The notes under the pieces: model-generated | The model's database searches: none | The model's input: the letters and a program-made list of their open reading frames with translations, nothing else | What the model was told of the DNA's origin: nothing | In this document: positions 1 through 10,599 of the stretch, piece after piece | How positions within the stretch are numbered: position 1 is the stretch's first letter | How the letters are laid out: each line of letters opens with the position of its first letter | Translations under genes and position numbers: made by a program | DNA from: Boswellia sacra | Taxonomy: Eukaryota; Streptophyta; Magnoliopsida; Sapindales; Burseraceae | NCBI GenBank assembly: GCA_013180625.2 | Contig: SNVD02006059.1 | Location: 1 to 64,000 of the forward strand | Direction: 5' to 3' | Length of the DNA stretch: 64,000 bases

Positions 1-290
1 TGACTTTTTAACATGCCTAAAGTAGTTAGCCCTCTCTTCCTTTTCAATTCTTTATTATTTGATTCAGTCATTTGTTCATCATCATCTCTCTCAATTCTGA
101 TGCCTTTATTGTGATCCCGTATAGCATCAGCTGTTAGTGCTCCACGTTGTTTTTGCAACCTTTTTTTCGCTTTCCTTGAAGACTATAAAAACATTTAGTG
201 CTAAATCAAGAATAATTTCACATTTTTCATTTTCATACAATAATTCTATAGGTGAAATTCAAAATGAAAGCTTACCTCTGCACCACTCAT
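1..290 (-). CDS. Start of second CACTA gene (TNPA-like or transposase_24-like), partial
   Basis: A short first exon (290-276) encodes MSGAE and ends in GAG|GTAAGC; an in-frame TAG lies just upstream of the ATG. The next exon begins after TATAG at 182 and stays open to the window edge. It begins SSRKAKKRLQKQRG, is rich in Lys and Arg, and later contains KELKRKRGLTTLGMLKS. CACTA elements usually carry a second gene downstream of the transposase, and a basic region of this kind is common at the N-terminus of TNPA/transposase_24 proteins. The assignment rests on position and composition; the diagnostic domain would lie outside the window. It could also be a far 3' exon of the transposase transcript, although a stop at 498 precedes it. 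Confidence 0.5.
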
Positions 291-497
291 CTTCTTCCAC
301 TAGTATGCACTCAATTTATAGATAGTGCTTAACCTCTGCATAACACAACATCACAACAATTTTAAGTCACATAAATGATTGAAATAATTTTGCAATAACC
401 ATGATAAGAAGTAAAAAAAGGCATAAAAATAAAGATTTATAGGAAATCTACCTATCACACAATATGCCATCATTAAAATGCAAGCATAAACTTACTA

Positions 498-1331
498 CTA
501 CAAATATGGGAAATCATCAACATCGCTTCTTATGCAAGGTTCATCCTCACTAGTATTTTGGGTTTTAAGCCTACTTATGTTAATTGGTGTGGAAGGTGTA
601 CAATCACTTTCTTCATACAGTTGACGGTCATAGAAACCTCTTTGTGGTGCTCTCAAAACAACATGCCATTGTGATGCTTTATTTTCTTGAGAATAGAATA
701 CTTGTTTAGCTTGTGAGGCCAAAATGAAGGGATCTCTTTCATATTGGTTTTGTCCTTCATGTAGCTTAACCAAAGTGAAACCATCATCAACTTTGACATC
801 ATTTGTAATGTTCACCCAATCACACTTAAAAAGAGGGATGTGAAATTTATTATAATCAAGTACTATGATATTTCTCAGAACCCCATAGTAAGAAACTTTC
901 CCGAACACTTGAGAATTATCCCGTGCACTAACTCTACAAAGAGCTGTTGCTTCAACTAGAACTCCACTATTTTGTCGAGCCTTTTCTGCTTCTTTAGTCT
1001 GGAAGCGAATACCATTTATAACAAATCCAGAATATGACATTGATATGTCTCTTGGTCCTTTTGCAAGCCATACTAAAGTATCTGACAAGTTAGATTTCTT
1101 CCTGTCCAAGTTTATCTGTTCAAGATAATAATTTCAACCAAGTAAATCATATTAATATATTAGATTTAGACACAGAAAGTACGAATCAAAAGCTTATTAC
1201 CTTATTTGCAAACCATGCCCTAAAAGTCTTTAAATGTTCAATTTGTAATAATGTTTCGTTTCTTAAAAATTGCACATCTTCTTTTCTCAAAGCTTCCAAG
1301 TGTTGCCTATAAGAAAAGTGGAATTGAAGGA

Positions 1332-1375
<44 letters not shown>

Positions 1376-4157
1376 CTAGATAGTTTTAGTTAAGGTATCA
1401 GTAAGACTCCTTACTCTATATAAGGTTGAACCGCTGAACTATTTAACAAAACGTAACGATGAGCAATCTCGTACATATCTTTAGAGAGATGTACGACTTT
1501 TCCACCTGATACTGGACGCCCTTCAACTAAAAACTTATCTTCAAACTCTTCATTGCGTCTATATCGAGTGCCGATTCCACAGGCTTTTTTAAAATATTTA
1601 CCGCAAAATATCACATATTCTTCAGCAACATATCGTTCAGCTATACAACCTTCTGCTCGAGAACGATTTCTAACATATCCCTTTAATACTTTCATGTACC
1701 TAATATAATTAAACAAAGTTAATTGATATTTATTTGAAGGCATGGATGACTAATAAAAATATAGAGTAGATAAATACCTCTCAATTGGGTACATCCAACG
1801 ATATTGTACAGGACCACATAAACGAGCTTCACGTCCTAAATGAACTGTTAAATGAATCATAATATCAAAGAATGAAGGTGGAAAGAATCTCTCCAACATA
1901 CATAATGTCTCCACCACATCTTCCTCCAATTCTTCTAATCTATTTCTATCTAACATCTTGTTGCATAATTCATTAAAGAATGAACATAAACGAAAAATTG
2001 CATTTCGTGGACCTTTAGGTAAAAGTCCTCTCAAGGCTACCGGTAGAATTTGTTGCATTAGCATGTGACAGTCATGAGACTTAAGACCAATTATCTTGCT
2101 TTCCTCCAATTTGACACAATTGGCAATATTTGAACCATAGTCATCCGGTAATGTCAAACTAGCAAGTCTTTTGCAAAAAATTTGCTTTTCTTCCTTTGAT
2201 AGAGTATGTGAAGCAGCTGGTAAGTAGAAGGTATTACCCCTACTTTGCGGGTGCAATTCATTTCTAATAGACATTGTTTCCAAATCTAAGCGTGAATTTA
2301 ATCCATCTTTGGATTTGCCTTTTATATTCAAAAGAGTACCAACTATGCTATCACATATGTTCTTCTCAATATGCATCACATCCAAGTTATGACGCATAAT
2401 CAAATCCTGCAATGATAAGTTATTGAATTAGGAAAATATTATATCTTTAAGGCATTATAATAAAATAGTTATGTAAGGAAGAAAGAAATAGACCTTCCAA
2501 TAAGGCAGTTGGAATAAGATTGATTTCTTTTTCCATAATTGAGAAGAAGTTAAGTCTCTCTTCCTTTTTGTCCCAACTTTGCCCCAATTATCCACAAGGT
2601 TCTCAACTTCTTTATAAATTTCTTCACTAGTAAATATCTTAGGTCTTCCACGTTCTTCAATTTTCCCATCAAACCATGTTCTTTTATGTCGATATGGGTG
2701 ATTAGGAGCAAGAAATCGCCTATGACCCATGTAAGAGAATTTCCTACTATGTGGTAGCCATTCTGAACATGTGTTTTGTCGGCATATTGGACAAGCACAT
2801 TTTCCCTTGGTGGACCATCCAGACATGTTGGCATATGCAGGAAAATCATTAATTGTCCACATCAAAATTGCTTTCAAAGTGAATAGAGAGTCACTATAAG
2901 CATCATACATTTCAACACCATTTATCCACAACTCTTTTAAATCTTCCACCAATGGTGCCAAATAGATATCTATGTCATTACCTGGTTGCTTTGGGCCTGG
3001 GATCAGTAGAGATAACATTAAACTTTCTTTAGTCATGCATAACCATGGGGGTAGATTGTAGATAACCATAATTACAGGCCAACAACTATAACTTGTACTG
3101 AGATCTTGAAAAGGATTAAAACCATCGGTAGCAAGACCAAATCTAATGTTTCGAGGATCCATTGAAAATGATCGCCATTTCTTATCAATAATGTCCCATG
3201 CCACTGAATCAACTGGATGTCTCATTTTACCATCTTGGCTTTTATGATTTTGGTGCCATCTAAGTTGTTCTGCAATTGCAGGTACACTAAACATCCTTCT
3301 AAGTCTTGGTATTATTGGAAAATAACGCAAGACTTTTGCAGGGTTTCCTTCTTTGATCTTCTTACTTCGTTCAGTAACTTTCCAACGGGAAGCACCACAT
3401 TTGGGACAATTATGTGCTCGTTCCAACTCTTTTCTAAATAGGCAACAATCATTTATACATGCATGTATTTTATCATAACCAAGATCAAATGACTTAAGTA
3501 CCTTCTTAGTTAAATAAAGTGAATCTGGAAGTTTGTTTTCAGGTGGTAACATATCATGGATAAGTTGAAGCAACTCATCAAAACAAGTATCAGAAATACC
3601 ATGTGTGACTTTAAGCTTGAATAATGCAACAACAGCTGACATTTTTGAGTAATTTATACATCCAGGCCATAAAGGGGTTTCGGCATCTTTAACTAAGTTT
3701 ATGATTTCCTCTTTGTTTGTTTCGGTAGGATTATTAGGAAAGTTTTCTTCTTCAAACTCCATTTGATCCCTAAAACCCATTTGCTCCTTATACATCCTAA
3801 AGGTGTCCATGTTCTCTACATTTTGATATTGGTTTGAGGCAGTGGAACTCTCTCCATGAAGGACCCATGTAGTATAAGTAGGATCAATTCCATTGATAAC
3901 TAAATGTTCATACACTACCTCATGATGATGACGTTGTACATTTTTACAACGTAAGCAAGGACAAACTATAATCTCAAGGTTTCTACAATTTGCACGAGCC
4001 ATGTTGATAAAAGTATATGCCCCTTTCCTATAATCCTCTGAAGCTCTACAAATAATAAGTAAACTAAGTTAAACAAGTTTAATTAACTTAACTAACTTTA
4101 ACCAATATTGTTAATAAGAAAAAAAAACCTTGGTAAACGAATCCATGCTTTATCCAT
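498..4157 (-). CDS. CACTA transposase (TNP2/TNPD-like), 6 exons, 1072 aa
   Basis: The exons on the minus strand are 4157-4129, 4045-2494, 2406-1778, 1699-1415, 1306-1201 and 1115-498. Every intron has GT..AG ends and the phases fit, giving 1072 codons and a stop with no internal stop. The start MDKAWIRLPR is the usual start of this family. It reads through an intron into the Transpos_assoc region with its CxxC cluster, then the transposase_21 core with a second Cys cluster (CACPICR). A DUF4218 region follows (HNLDVMHIEKN motif), then DUF4216 near the C-terminus (DTLVWLAKGP region). The order Transpos_assoc, transposase_21, DUF4218, DUF4216 is that of plant En/Spm transposases, which bind and cut element ends in the nucleus. 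A (TA)n tract lies in the fourth intron (1307-1414). Exon joins are inferred by reading, not from transcripts. Confidence 0.88.
1337..1374. repeat. (TA)n microsatellite in transposase intron 4
   Basis: An uninterrupted TA run of about 19 units lies between the third DUF4218-coding exon end (1415) and the next exon (1306). It occupies much of a 108-bp intron. Confidence 0.9.
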
Positions 4158-4546
4158 CTTGAGCAATTATCTACCAAAACCTGGGTATGAGTACAAATAA
4201 TATATCTTCAAACTCTACATAAAAATATTATATGTACAACCATAACTATCTTTTAACAATCATAAAAATAGAGAGGGCTAAACATTACTAAACAATACCA
4301 CATGAATGAATTTACAATTAGAGAGGGCTAATATAAATCTTTATTAGCCCAAACAAAATAATTAGAAAGATTACATTAATTGTTTATATAAAAATTGACA
4401 AATGTGAACAATTTGATGCATGAGTTGCATGTGTATGTGCATGGACTGAGTTGTACATGAGTTGCATGTGCATGAGCTAAGCCTTGTGTATTCAATGACC
4501 TACATGTGTATATTCAATTGAACCGTGAGCTACATGTGCACATGCT

Positions 4547-5384
4547 GGTGCATAAAGTGGGCTACATGGCCTTGCATGAATTGCATGTGCTTAGCTATGC
4601 TACGATGTTGCAAGGATGAAGCTACACTACACTATGGCCTTGCATGAATTGCATGTGTTAGTTCATGATCATATGACACTTAGCAACATGATCCTGGTCA
4701 AATTAAAGTGCCTTGTAGCATAGCTAGCAATGTGGGAACAAGAAGATGGCATTCACGTGGTTTAATAACTAGCAAATAAAATAACTCATGTAAAGCAAAA
4801 GCAATGACTCCACCTGGTTGAAGATGGCAAAAGCAATGATGAAGCAACAGAGAGCAGCAACAGCAACAAGACTTGATCGATGCTCTAGCAGTATAAAATC
4901 TGCACAAATTTAGTTTTAATCTAATGAGTATATATATGCTGCAGGAGAAATTTCTTTGATTTGATGATGCAATATTAAAATTTAATGCTCCCTCAAATGA
5001 AGCTAATAAATCAAAAATGAATACAAATTATCAAAAAAGATTTGAATCATAAGCTACATGAAGCATGGGAGAGCAAAACTATTTGGCAATATGGAAAGAA
5101 ATTTTGAAAACCAAATTATAATATTTCTTTAACACTAAAGATATATGACTTTATTCTTATATATATATATAATGTATCCCCAAGCCAGCCAATAAAATCC
5201 TGCAAAAATAATGGCCATACCCCCACCTATGTTAATTATTTCTAATATCTTGATTAGCCAACCGTATGAATTGCATGTGCTTAGTTGGTGCATGAAGTGG
5301 CCTACATGGCCTTGCATGAGTTGCATGTGGTTAGGCTATGCTAAAGTGTAGCAAGGATGAAGCTACACTACAATATGGCCATCT
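4547..5384 (+). repeat. Two direct repeats (about 97 bp) in the CACTA 5' region
   Basis: The block at 4547-4646 (GGTGCATAAAGTGGGCTACA and onward) recurs at 5287-5384 with scattered changes. Both copies contain CTTGCATGA..TTGCATGTG and AAGGATGAAGCTACACTACA. Smaller TTGCATGTG units are scattered through 4390-4670. This stretch, upstream of the transposase start, otherwise holds no gene that I can support. Confidence 0.7.
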
Positions 5385-5492
5385 TTCTCCTTATGTCGAA
5401 ACCGGTTACTCAAACAAGTGAGCTTGCTATATATTCAATGTCTGGAACTAACTTAAACCACGTGCTCTGCATATTGCATGACCAGCTTGCTA

Positions 5493-5996
5493 TATATTCA
5501 GCTTGCTGTCGAACCTTTCCAGGTGAGCCTGAGTTTTATCAACTCCAAAGTGTAATCCAACTCTGGCGTCATGAAGGACCTGCAGCCCGACATACTCTGT
5601 CGTCTTTGTAGAGTAAGTCATCTAGCCGGCTGTAGCCATCTGCCATCTGCAGTCAGGCCGTCTTCTCCCAAAGGCATTGACTCCCTTTGTCGTGCTCCTC
5701 TTGCTGTCGCAGGCTGAGGTGGACTGGAATTTTTTCGTGAACCAACGAGTTCAGTCGTTAAGTGTCACGAGTCTACAAGCCTGCGCAGGTCCTCTCTGAT
5801 CTTATAGCGAGGCCTCTATAGCAGCCTGTTGAGATCTGCCGTGGCTTTCCTTGTTGCTGATCGTGGCTCCCTTCTTAGCTATCATAGCGAGGTCGATCGG
5901 GAGTTCATCCACTGAAAGTCCGAACCGAGGCCATCATTCTTCGTCGAACCACTTGGGTCTCTGCTGCATGGGATTAACCAAAGCAAGCTGAATATA
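5493..5996. mobile_element. 504-bp insertion-like block with perfect 15-bp terminal inverted repeats
   Basis: The block begins TATATTCAGCTTGCT (5493-5507) and ends in its exact reverse complement AGCAAGCTGAATATA (5982-5996). Its interior is clearly richer in G+C than the DNA on either side and has no recognisable coding sequence. A related copy of AGCTTGCTATATATTCA lies just outside at about 5426. No target duplication was seen, so it may be a MITE-like insertion or a rearranged CACTA subregion. Confidence 0.4.
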
Positions 5997-6477
5997 CAGC
6001 CATGTTGATCCAAAACAGCTTGCTCGATGGAGTCTTCTTTAGTCACCATCACTTTCGACCGACAGCCGTAGAAGCTGAGTGGGCACGAAGGGGGAAGGGG
6101 AAAGAGCTTTTCTGGTCCTTTATATGGGACTCATTACTCGTAGCATATATATATCTATGTGTGTGTGTGTTGAACAATTGCCATAATGCCTATACTTTTG
6201 CTGATTTTGTGTATATAAAATCTAGGTATCTAAACAATATTCAAACAAGTTAATCCTAGATTAATGACTTTACTTCACATTCATAGATATTAAATATTAC
6301 TATTGTTTTTCTCTTTTAACTGAAACCAACCACATACATCGGCAATGAATTCATTAAATATGCGCCAAGTAATATGTATAACAAATAGGCAACAAAGACC
6401 TGTAGCCCAGTAGTCCTGAAGTAGCTTGCCCACAGCAGTAGCAAACCTGCCAAGTAAAATGAAGTTCACGAGCAGGA

Positions 6478-6600
6478 ATCTGCAGCGAGTCGAGATAAAG
6501 TTCTGCAGCTAAGCGTGGAGTAAGCAGGTAAAGAAAATTTCTGCAGCGACTTGAAACAAATGGCTTTGCAGCTAGCGTGGGGCAAGCTTGTAAAATAAAG
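6478..6600. repeat. Two tandem units of about 61 bp, CACTA 5' region
   Basis: Both units contain CTGCAGCGA, then TGCAGCTA.GCGTGG and AAGCxxGTAAA. They lie in a G+C-richer block (about 6390-6960) between the transposase promoter side and the subterminal repeats. Confidence 0.6.
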
Positions 6601-7153
6601 ATACACTTTCCTTTGCAGTGGGGCAGGGGATAACTATTCACCTGTACAGTCTCATAAATGGTTCTGCGACGATGGAAGAATTGCAGCTTTTTTCCTCAAT
6701 AAAGCGGTATCTCACTTCTTATACACTCCTATCAATCATGACAACGATGCTCTCTACTCCTTCACTTGTCTGCTTGTTCCCGAACAGAGGGAGTGACACA
6801 TAAGAGCTAAGCTGCGATTATGGATGGTCGAAGTTGTGGAGGCTGGGCTGGGTTGCCAGAGTTGTGGAGGCCAATCGCCGCCAGAGGTGCTGCAAGTAAG
6901 GATGGCTAATTAAAGACTGTCAAGAGGCTACTCAGGCGGAGTGTTAATGAGGGATGACAGTGAAGATGGTGGAGAGGTGACTTAGGGATTTTAGGATTTA
7001 CGGGATTTTGGGTTCAATAACTATTTTTTTTCTTTATATACAGTGGTAAATTTCCAGGATTTCCCATTATATTAAACTTTATCGTTATCACCCCTATAAA
7101 ATTTTATAAGTTCAAAGTTTTAATTTTTTCTATAAACACCCTTTTAGACATTT

Positions 7154-7355
7154 CGCAACACGCAAGATGCGCGTGTTGTTAAATGTAATATTTTTGGCAA
7201 CGTGCATTTTCTGCGCGTTGCTAAATGATAAATTTCGCAACGTGCATTTTTTGCACGTTGCTAAAAGTGTAGTTCAACAATTTTTCGCAACACACACAAA
7301 TTGCGCGTTGCGAAAAACAATATTCAACAACGTGCATATGTGCGCGTTGCGAAAA
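7154..7355. repeat. CACTA subterminal repeats: five palindromic GCAACGTGCA modules
   Basis: Five modules of about 30 bp lie near 7154, 7196, 7236, 7286 and 7326, about 40-50 bp apart. Each pairs CGCAACRYGCA with its complement TGCRCGTTGC around a short spacer, giving ten half-sites. In En/Spm such repeated subterminal 10-12-mers are the binding sites of the TNPA-type protein. Equating these modules with binding sites is an inference from position and arrangement. Confidence 0.85.
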
Positions 7356-7370
7356 CTATGTTGCCATTGC

Positions 7371-7387
7371 CTATTTTTCTTGTAGTG
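7371..7387 (-). repeat. CACTA terminal inverted repeat (right end)
   Basis: The plus strand reads CTATTTTTCTTGTAGTG, whose complement is CACTACAAGAAAAATAG. The element stops here: the sequence from 7388 on aligns with the 3' LTR of the host copia element starting at 8681. Confidence 0.9.
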
Positions 7388-7994
7388 TAGTCTAGGAATC
7401 TTTGTTAGACTAGGAAAGAAATTCAAAGGCTTATATAAGAACCTTGTATTTATGAGTGTAGAGATATCGAGAAATCGATTAAGAGAAGATCGAGGATCGA
7501 GAGATCGATCGGACTACTACGAAATACTACAAAAGTAGTGGAAGAGAAGAGGAAGTAAACATTTTAGACGCCTTGGAAGACGTTTGAGTGATCTTGGAAT
7601 CTATGATTGGAAGCTTTAATCATGAGAGAAATCATAATATTGGAAACTACAGTTTGTAATTTTTAACCATGAGTGAGATCTGATGCCTTTGGAAGTTCTT
7701 CTCGGTTCGTCTTTCTTTGGAAGTATATATCATAAATTGGTGATTATCTTAGAATATATACATTGGAAGGTTGTAAGGTTTGAAATTCTTGTAACTCTTC
7801 TTTATTGTTGATTGGAATAAAGCTATTGCTGAGATCTCCAAAAGTGAACGTAGACTTAATTGGCTGAATCACGATAAATCTGATGTCGCTTGTCTTGTTT
7901 ATTTTCTTGTTTGATTTTCTTGCTTATTGTTTCATCATAAATTTGTTAAAATGTCAGATAAAACACTTTCGCGAATAGCCAAAAAGTCACAACA
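7388..7994 (+). repeat. Copia A 5' LTR, right part
   Basis: It shares long stretches with the 3' LTR, for example GAGATATCGAGAAATCGAT, AAAAGTAGTGGAAGAGAAGA and the end AAAAGTCACAACA. The visible differences show that the two LTRs are not young. Confidence 0.87.
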
Positions 7995-7996
7995 AC

Positions 7997-8008
7997 AGGT
8001 ATCAGGGC
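7997..8008 (+). other. Copia A primer-binding site
   Basis: AGGTATCAGGGC differs by one internal base from the common plant copia site TGGTATCAGAGC, complementary to initiator tRNA-Met, and lies 2 bp after the LTR end. Confidence 0.8.
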
Positions 8009-8047
8009 TTTGGTTCTTGAATCTGAGATGGCTATAACAAATTTGAG

Positions 8048-8257
8048 ATGGAATGGTTTAATGGCAAGGGTGGTATTGGTAGTGAGAGAGACCAATTTGA
8101 GTTTAAGGTAGAGTCTTGTTTAGATCGTGATACAGATACCAGTCGAATAGATGAAGCACACAAAAAGGTCTATGAGGAAAAAGTGATGGGAAGATTTGGT
8201 ATGATTGTTTATAGGTTCAAGCATGGCTTGGACTTGGACCGAATCAAAAGCACTTAA
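8048..8257 (+). pseudogene. Copia A gag N-terminal remnant
   Basis: A 69-codon open stretch begins MEWFNGKGG, which resembles the start of copia Gag (a 'FNG' motif shortly after the primer site). It ends at a stop and is followed by unrelated short DNA, then the polypurine tract. No Gag zinc knuckle or pol follows, so it is a relic. Only the start resembles Gag; the rest is diverged or rearranged. Confidence 0.5.
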
Positions 8258-8489
8258 TGCCCTGAGGGACTGGTGGAAAGCAGTAGCTGAAATGGAGAAG
8301 GAAAGTTAAGAATCAAATCTAAAGCGCTTGCGCGCCCGCGCAAGGTGAGGTGCACTCCTATGCAAGTCTGGCAGAAAAGTTGAGTTCCTACACAATAGTA
8401 GTTGCACCCCTGTGTAACAACGTACGTGAACTGGGAATCCTTCTTCAACATGGAATCAACATGGTTAAAGACAAAACCAAGGTAGAGAT

Positions 8490-9310
8490 TGTTGTTAATG
8501 GTTTTCTCTTATTAGAATATTACGCAATGTAGGATTTGTTTCTAGATTATAATTAAAACAAAGTAGAATTTGTATCAAACTAGGAAGTTGAGTTTGATTA
8601 TAATTTGTTTTAATAGAATAATCTTGGGCACTCATAGTTTAACAAGGAAACTAAAATAGAAAGAGTTTTGATTACACTTTTAGTCTCGGAATCATTGTTA
8701 AACTAGGAAAGAAACTCAAAGGCCTATATAAGAATCTTGCTTGTATGAGTGTGGAGATATCGAGAAATCGATCATGAGGAGATCAAGGATCGAGAGATCG
8801 ATCAGACTACTATGATATACGACAAAAGTAGTGGAAGAGAAGAGGGAAGTAAACGTTTTAGACACATCTTGGAAGACTATAAGGATTGGCAACATTTGGG
8901 TGATCTTGGAATCTATGATTTGAAGTTTTAATCGTGGATCATGATCTTGGAAACTACGGTTTGGAATTGTTAACCGTGAGTGAGATTTTATGCTCGTGGA
9001 AGTTCTTCTCAGTTAGTCTTTCCTTAGAAGTATGTATCATAGATTGGTGATTATCTTGGGGTATATACATAGGAAGGCTATAAGGTTTGCAATTCTTAAA
9101 ATTGTTGTCCGTATTCTTGTAGTTCTTCTTTATTATTAATTTGAACAAAGCTGTTGTTGACGTCTCCAAAAGTGGATATAGACTTAATTGGTCGAACCAC
9201 TATAACTTTGGTGTCGCTTGTCTTGTTTGATTTTCTTGCTTATTGCTTCATCATAATTTTGTTAAGATAATGGATAGAACGCTTCTGGGAATAGCCCAAA
9301 AGTCACAACA
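8490..9310 (+). repeat. Copia A 3' LTR, complete (821 bp)
   Basis: It starts TGTTGTTAATGG directly after the polypurine tract AAGGTAGAGAT and ends AGTCACAACA, the same end as the 5' copy. Position 8681-8683 (TAG) marks the point at which CACTA entered the other LTR. Confidence 0.87.
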
Positions 9311-9390
9311 AAACAAAACGAAGCAAGGCAAAGTTCAAGAATTTACTAGTAAACGCCATTGAGGGTTAATTATGAAAATGGTAAATAGAA

Positions 9391-10219
9391 TGAAAGTATT
9401 GAAGTCTAAGATTCAGTTATGTGTTTTATAAACTCTAAGCGGTTAAATCAAATGTAATTACCAGGAAAGTAAAAGATACACGACAAACTTTTACGTGGTT
9501 CAGCTATAATCAGCCTATAAGTCATTCATGATTACAAGTGCTAGAATGTACAATAGTAGAAAATCTTTTTTATTCACTCACCTTTCTTTGTAACCCACGC
9601 TCTCTCTTCAAGAACTTCAACACTAGTAAACTAACTTCTTAAACCTTACTACACTTCACTACCCAATAGTACAAGTCTTACTTAACTATTATACGACTTT
9701 CCCAAGTGAATACTCAAGCCTCTTAAGCATTCATTGATCCCTCATAAACTTAAAGAGTAAAAATAGAACAAAACAAGCTAACAAAGAAACGAACTAATAC
9801 AACTTTTACATAACAACTTGCATTAACTAGACACTAAGAAACACTTTTCTTATATAGTGCACGTGGAAAAAGTCCTTTTGCATGTGAATTTCCCAAAAGC
9901 TTTCCAAAACTTGCATGTAACATGAACTAAGAAAATAAGCTCAATTTATGTTAGTCAATAATAGTACAACAATAGAGATTGTTCCTAAACCATTAGAAAT
10001 CAGTAAAACATATCTTATTGAGTAACTAAGTTTTCCTAACAAGATCAGGACAATATTCACTATTTTCGGTTCAATGGTATTGTTTCTAACTGAATGCAGT
10101 AAAATAGGAAACTAACTGATAATGCAATGTAATAGGAAACAAATATTTTGCTTCTTGTTTTTCTTCAAAATATGCCAACTTATCAATGGCATATGGCATG
10201 ACCAATCATGATCCTAACA
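9391..10219 (-). repeat. Copia B 3' LTR (829 bp)
   Basis: Its left boundary is set by the TAGAA target copy and TG. Its right boundary is set by AACA next to the polypurine tract. Its last 200 bp match 19980-20183 (for example TATTTTGCTTCTTGTTTTT and AAAATATGCCAACT.ATCA). Confidence 0.85.
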
Positions 10220-10599
10220 ATCTCCCTCTTTGGCATTTTGTGAGAAATATAACAAAATGTCTATGGTTTTACAAATCCTGTAAAAAGTAAGTCACAACAT
10301 ATATGACTTAATGACATTAAGTGCTATCATGTAGAAACAAACATAAGACATTATGCATATAGTCATTACACACAACAATAAATCACAAAGTTCAAACCAA
10401 ACAACATAAAACAAAGTTCAAGTAAAATTTAGCAAACAAAAACAACAAAAATAGAAACTTCAAAATTCAGCTTCTCCTAAGAGAAATGTCCGCTTCCATT
10501 AGCAAAAAGAACAAAGCTATAGCAATAGCATGCAGCATAGACATTACTCCCCCTATTTTGCTCATAAAGTGCCACATAAGGAAAAATCATTTCTGATTC

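Larger units (their letters stand above)
1..7387 (-). mobile_element. CACTA (En/Spm-like) DNA transposon, right part; left end outside window
   Basis: The right boundary is visible. The plus strand ends in the reverse complement of CACTACAAGAAAAATAG at 7371-7387, the typical CACTA terminal repeat. Inside it lie palindromic subterminal modules (7154-7355). Further in, on the minus strand, are a complete-looking TNP2-type transposase (498-4157) and the first exons of a second gene (1-290). The trinucleotide TAG follows the element at 7388-7390 and is also present at the matching point of the intact 3' LTR of the surrounding copia element (8681-8683), as expected for a 3-bp target duplication. 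The other terminal repeat must lie upstream of position 1. The open transposase suggests a recent and possibly autonomous copy. Confidence 0.9.
7388..9310 (+). mobile_element. Deleted Ty1/copia element (copia A), host of the CACTA insertion
   Basis: The part of the 5' LTR to the right of the CACTA insertion (7388-7994) aligns along its length with 8681-9310 of the complete 3' LTR (8490-9310, 821 bp, TGTTG...ACAACA). A tRNA-iMet-type primer site (AGGTATCAGGGC, 7997-8008) follows the 5' LTR. A polypurine tract (AAGGTAGAGAT) directly precedes the 3' LTR. Only about 495 bp lie between the LTRs, so protease, integrase and reverse transcriptase are gone. The left part of the 5' LTR should lie beyond the left end of the CACTA element, outside the window. 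Confidence 0.88.

Noticed and set aside
7154..7355. CRISPR-like spaced repeats
   Set aside because: The units are palindromic CACTA subterminal motifs in a plant genome, with degenerate spacing and no cas genes.
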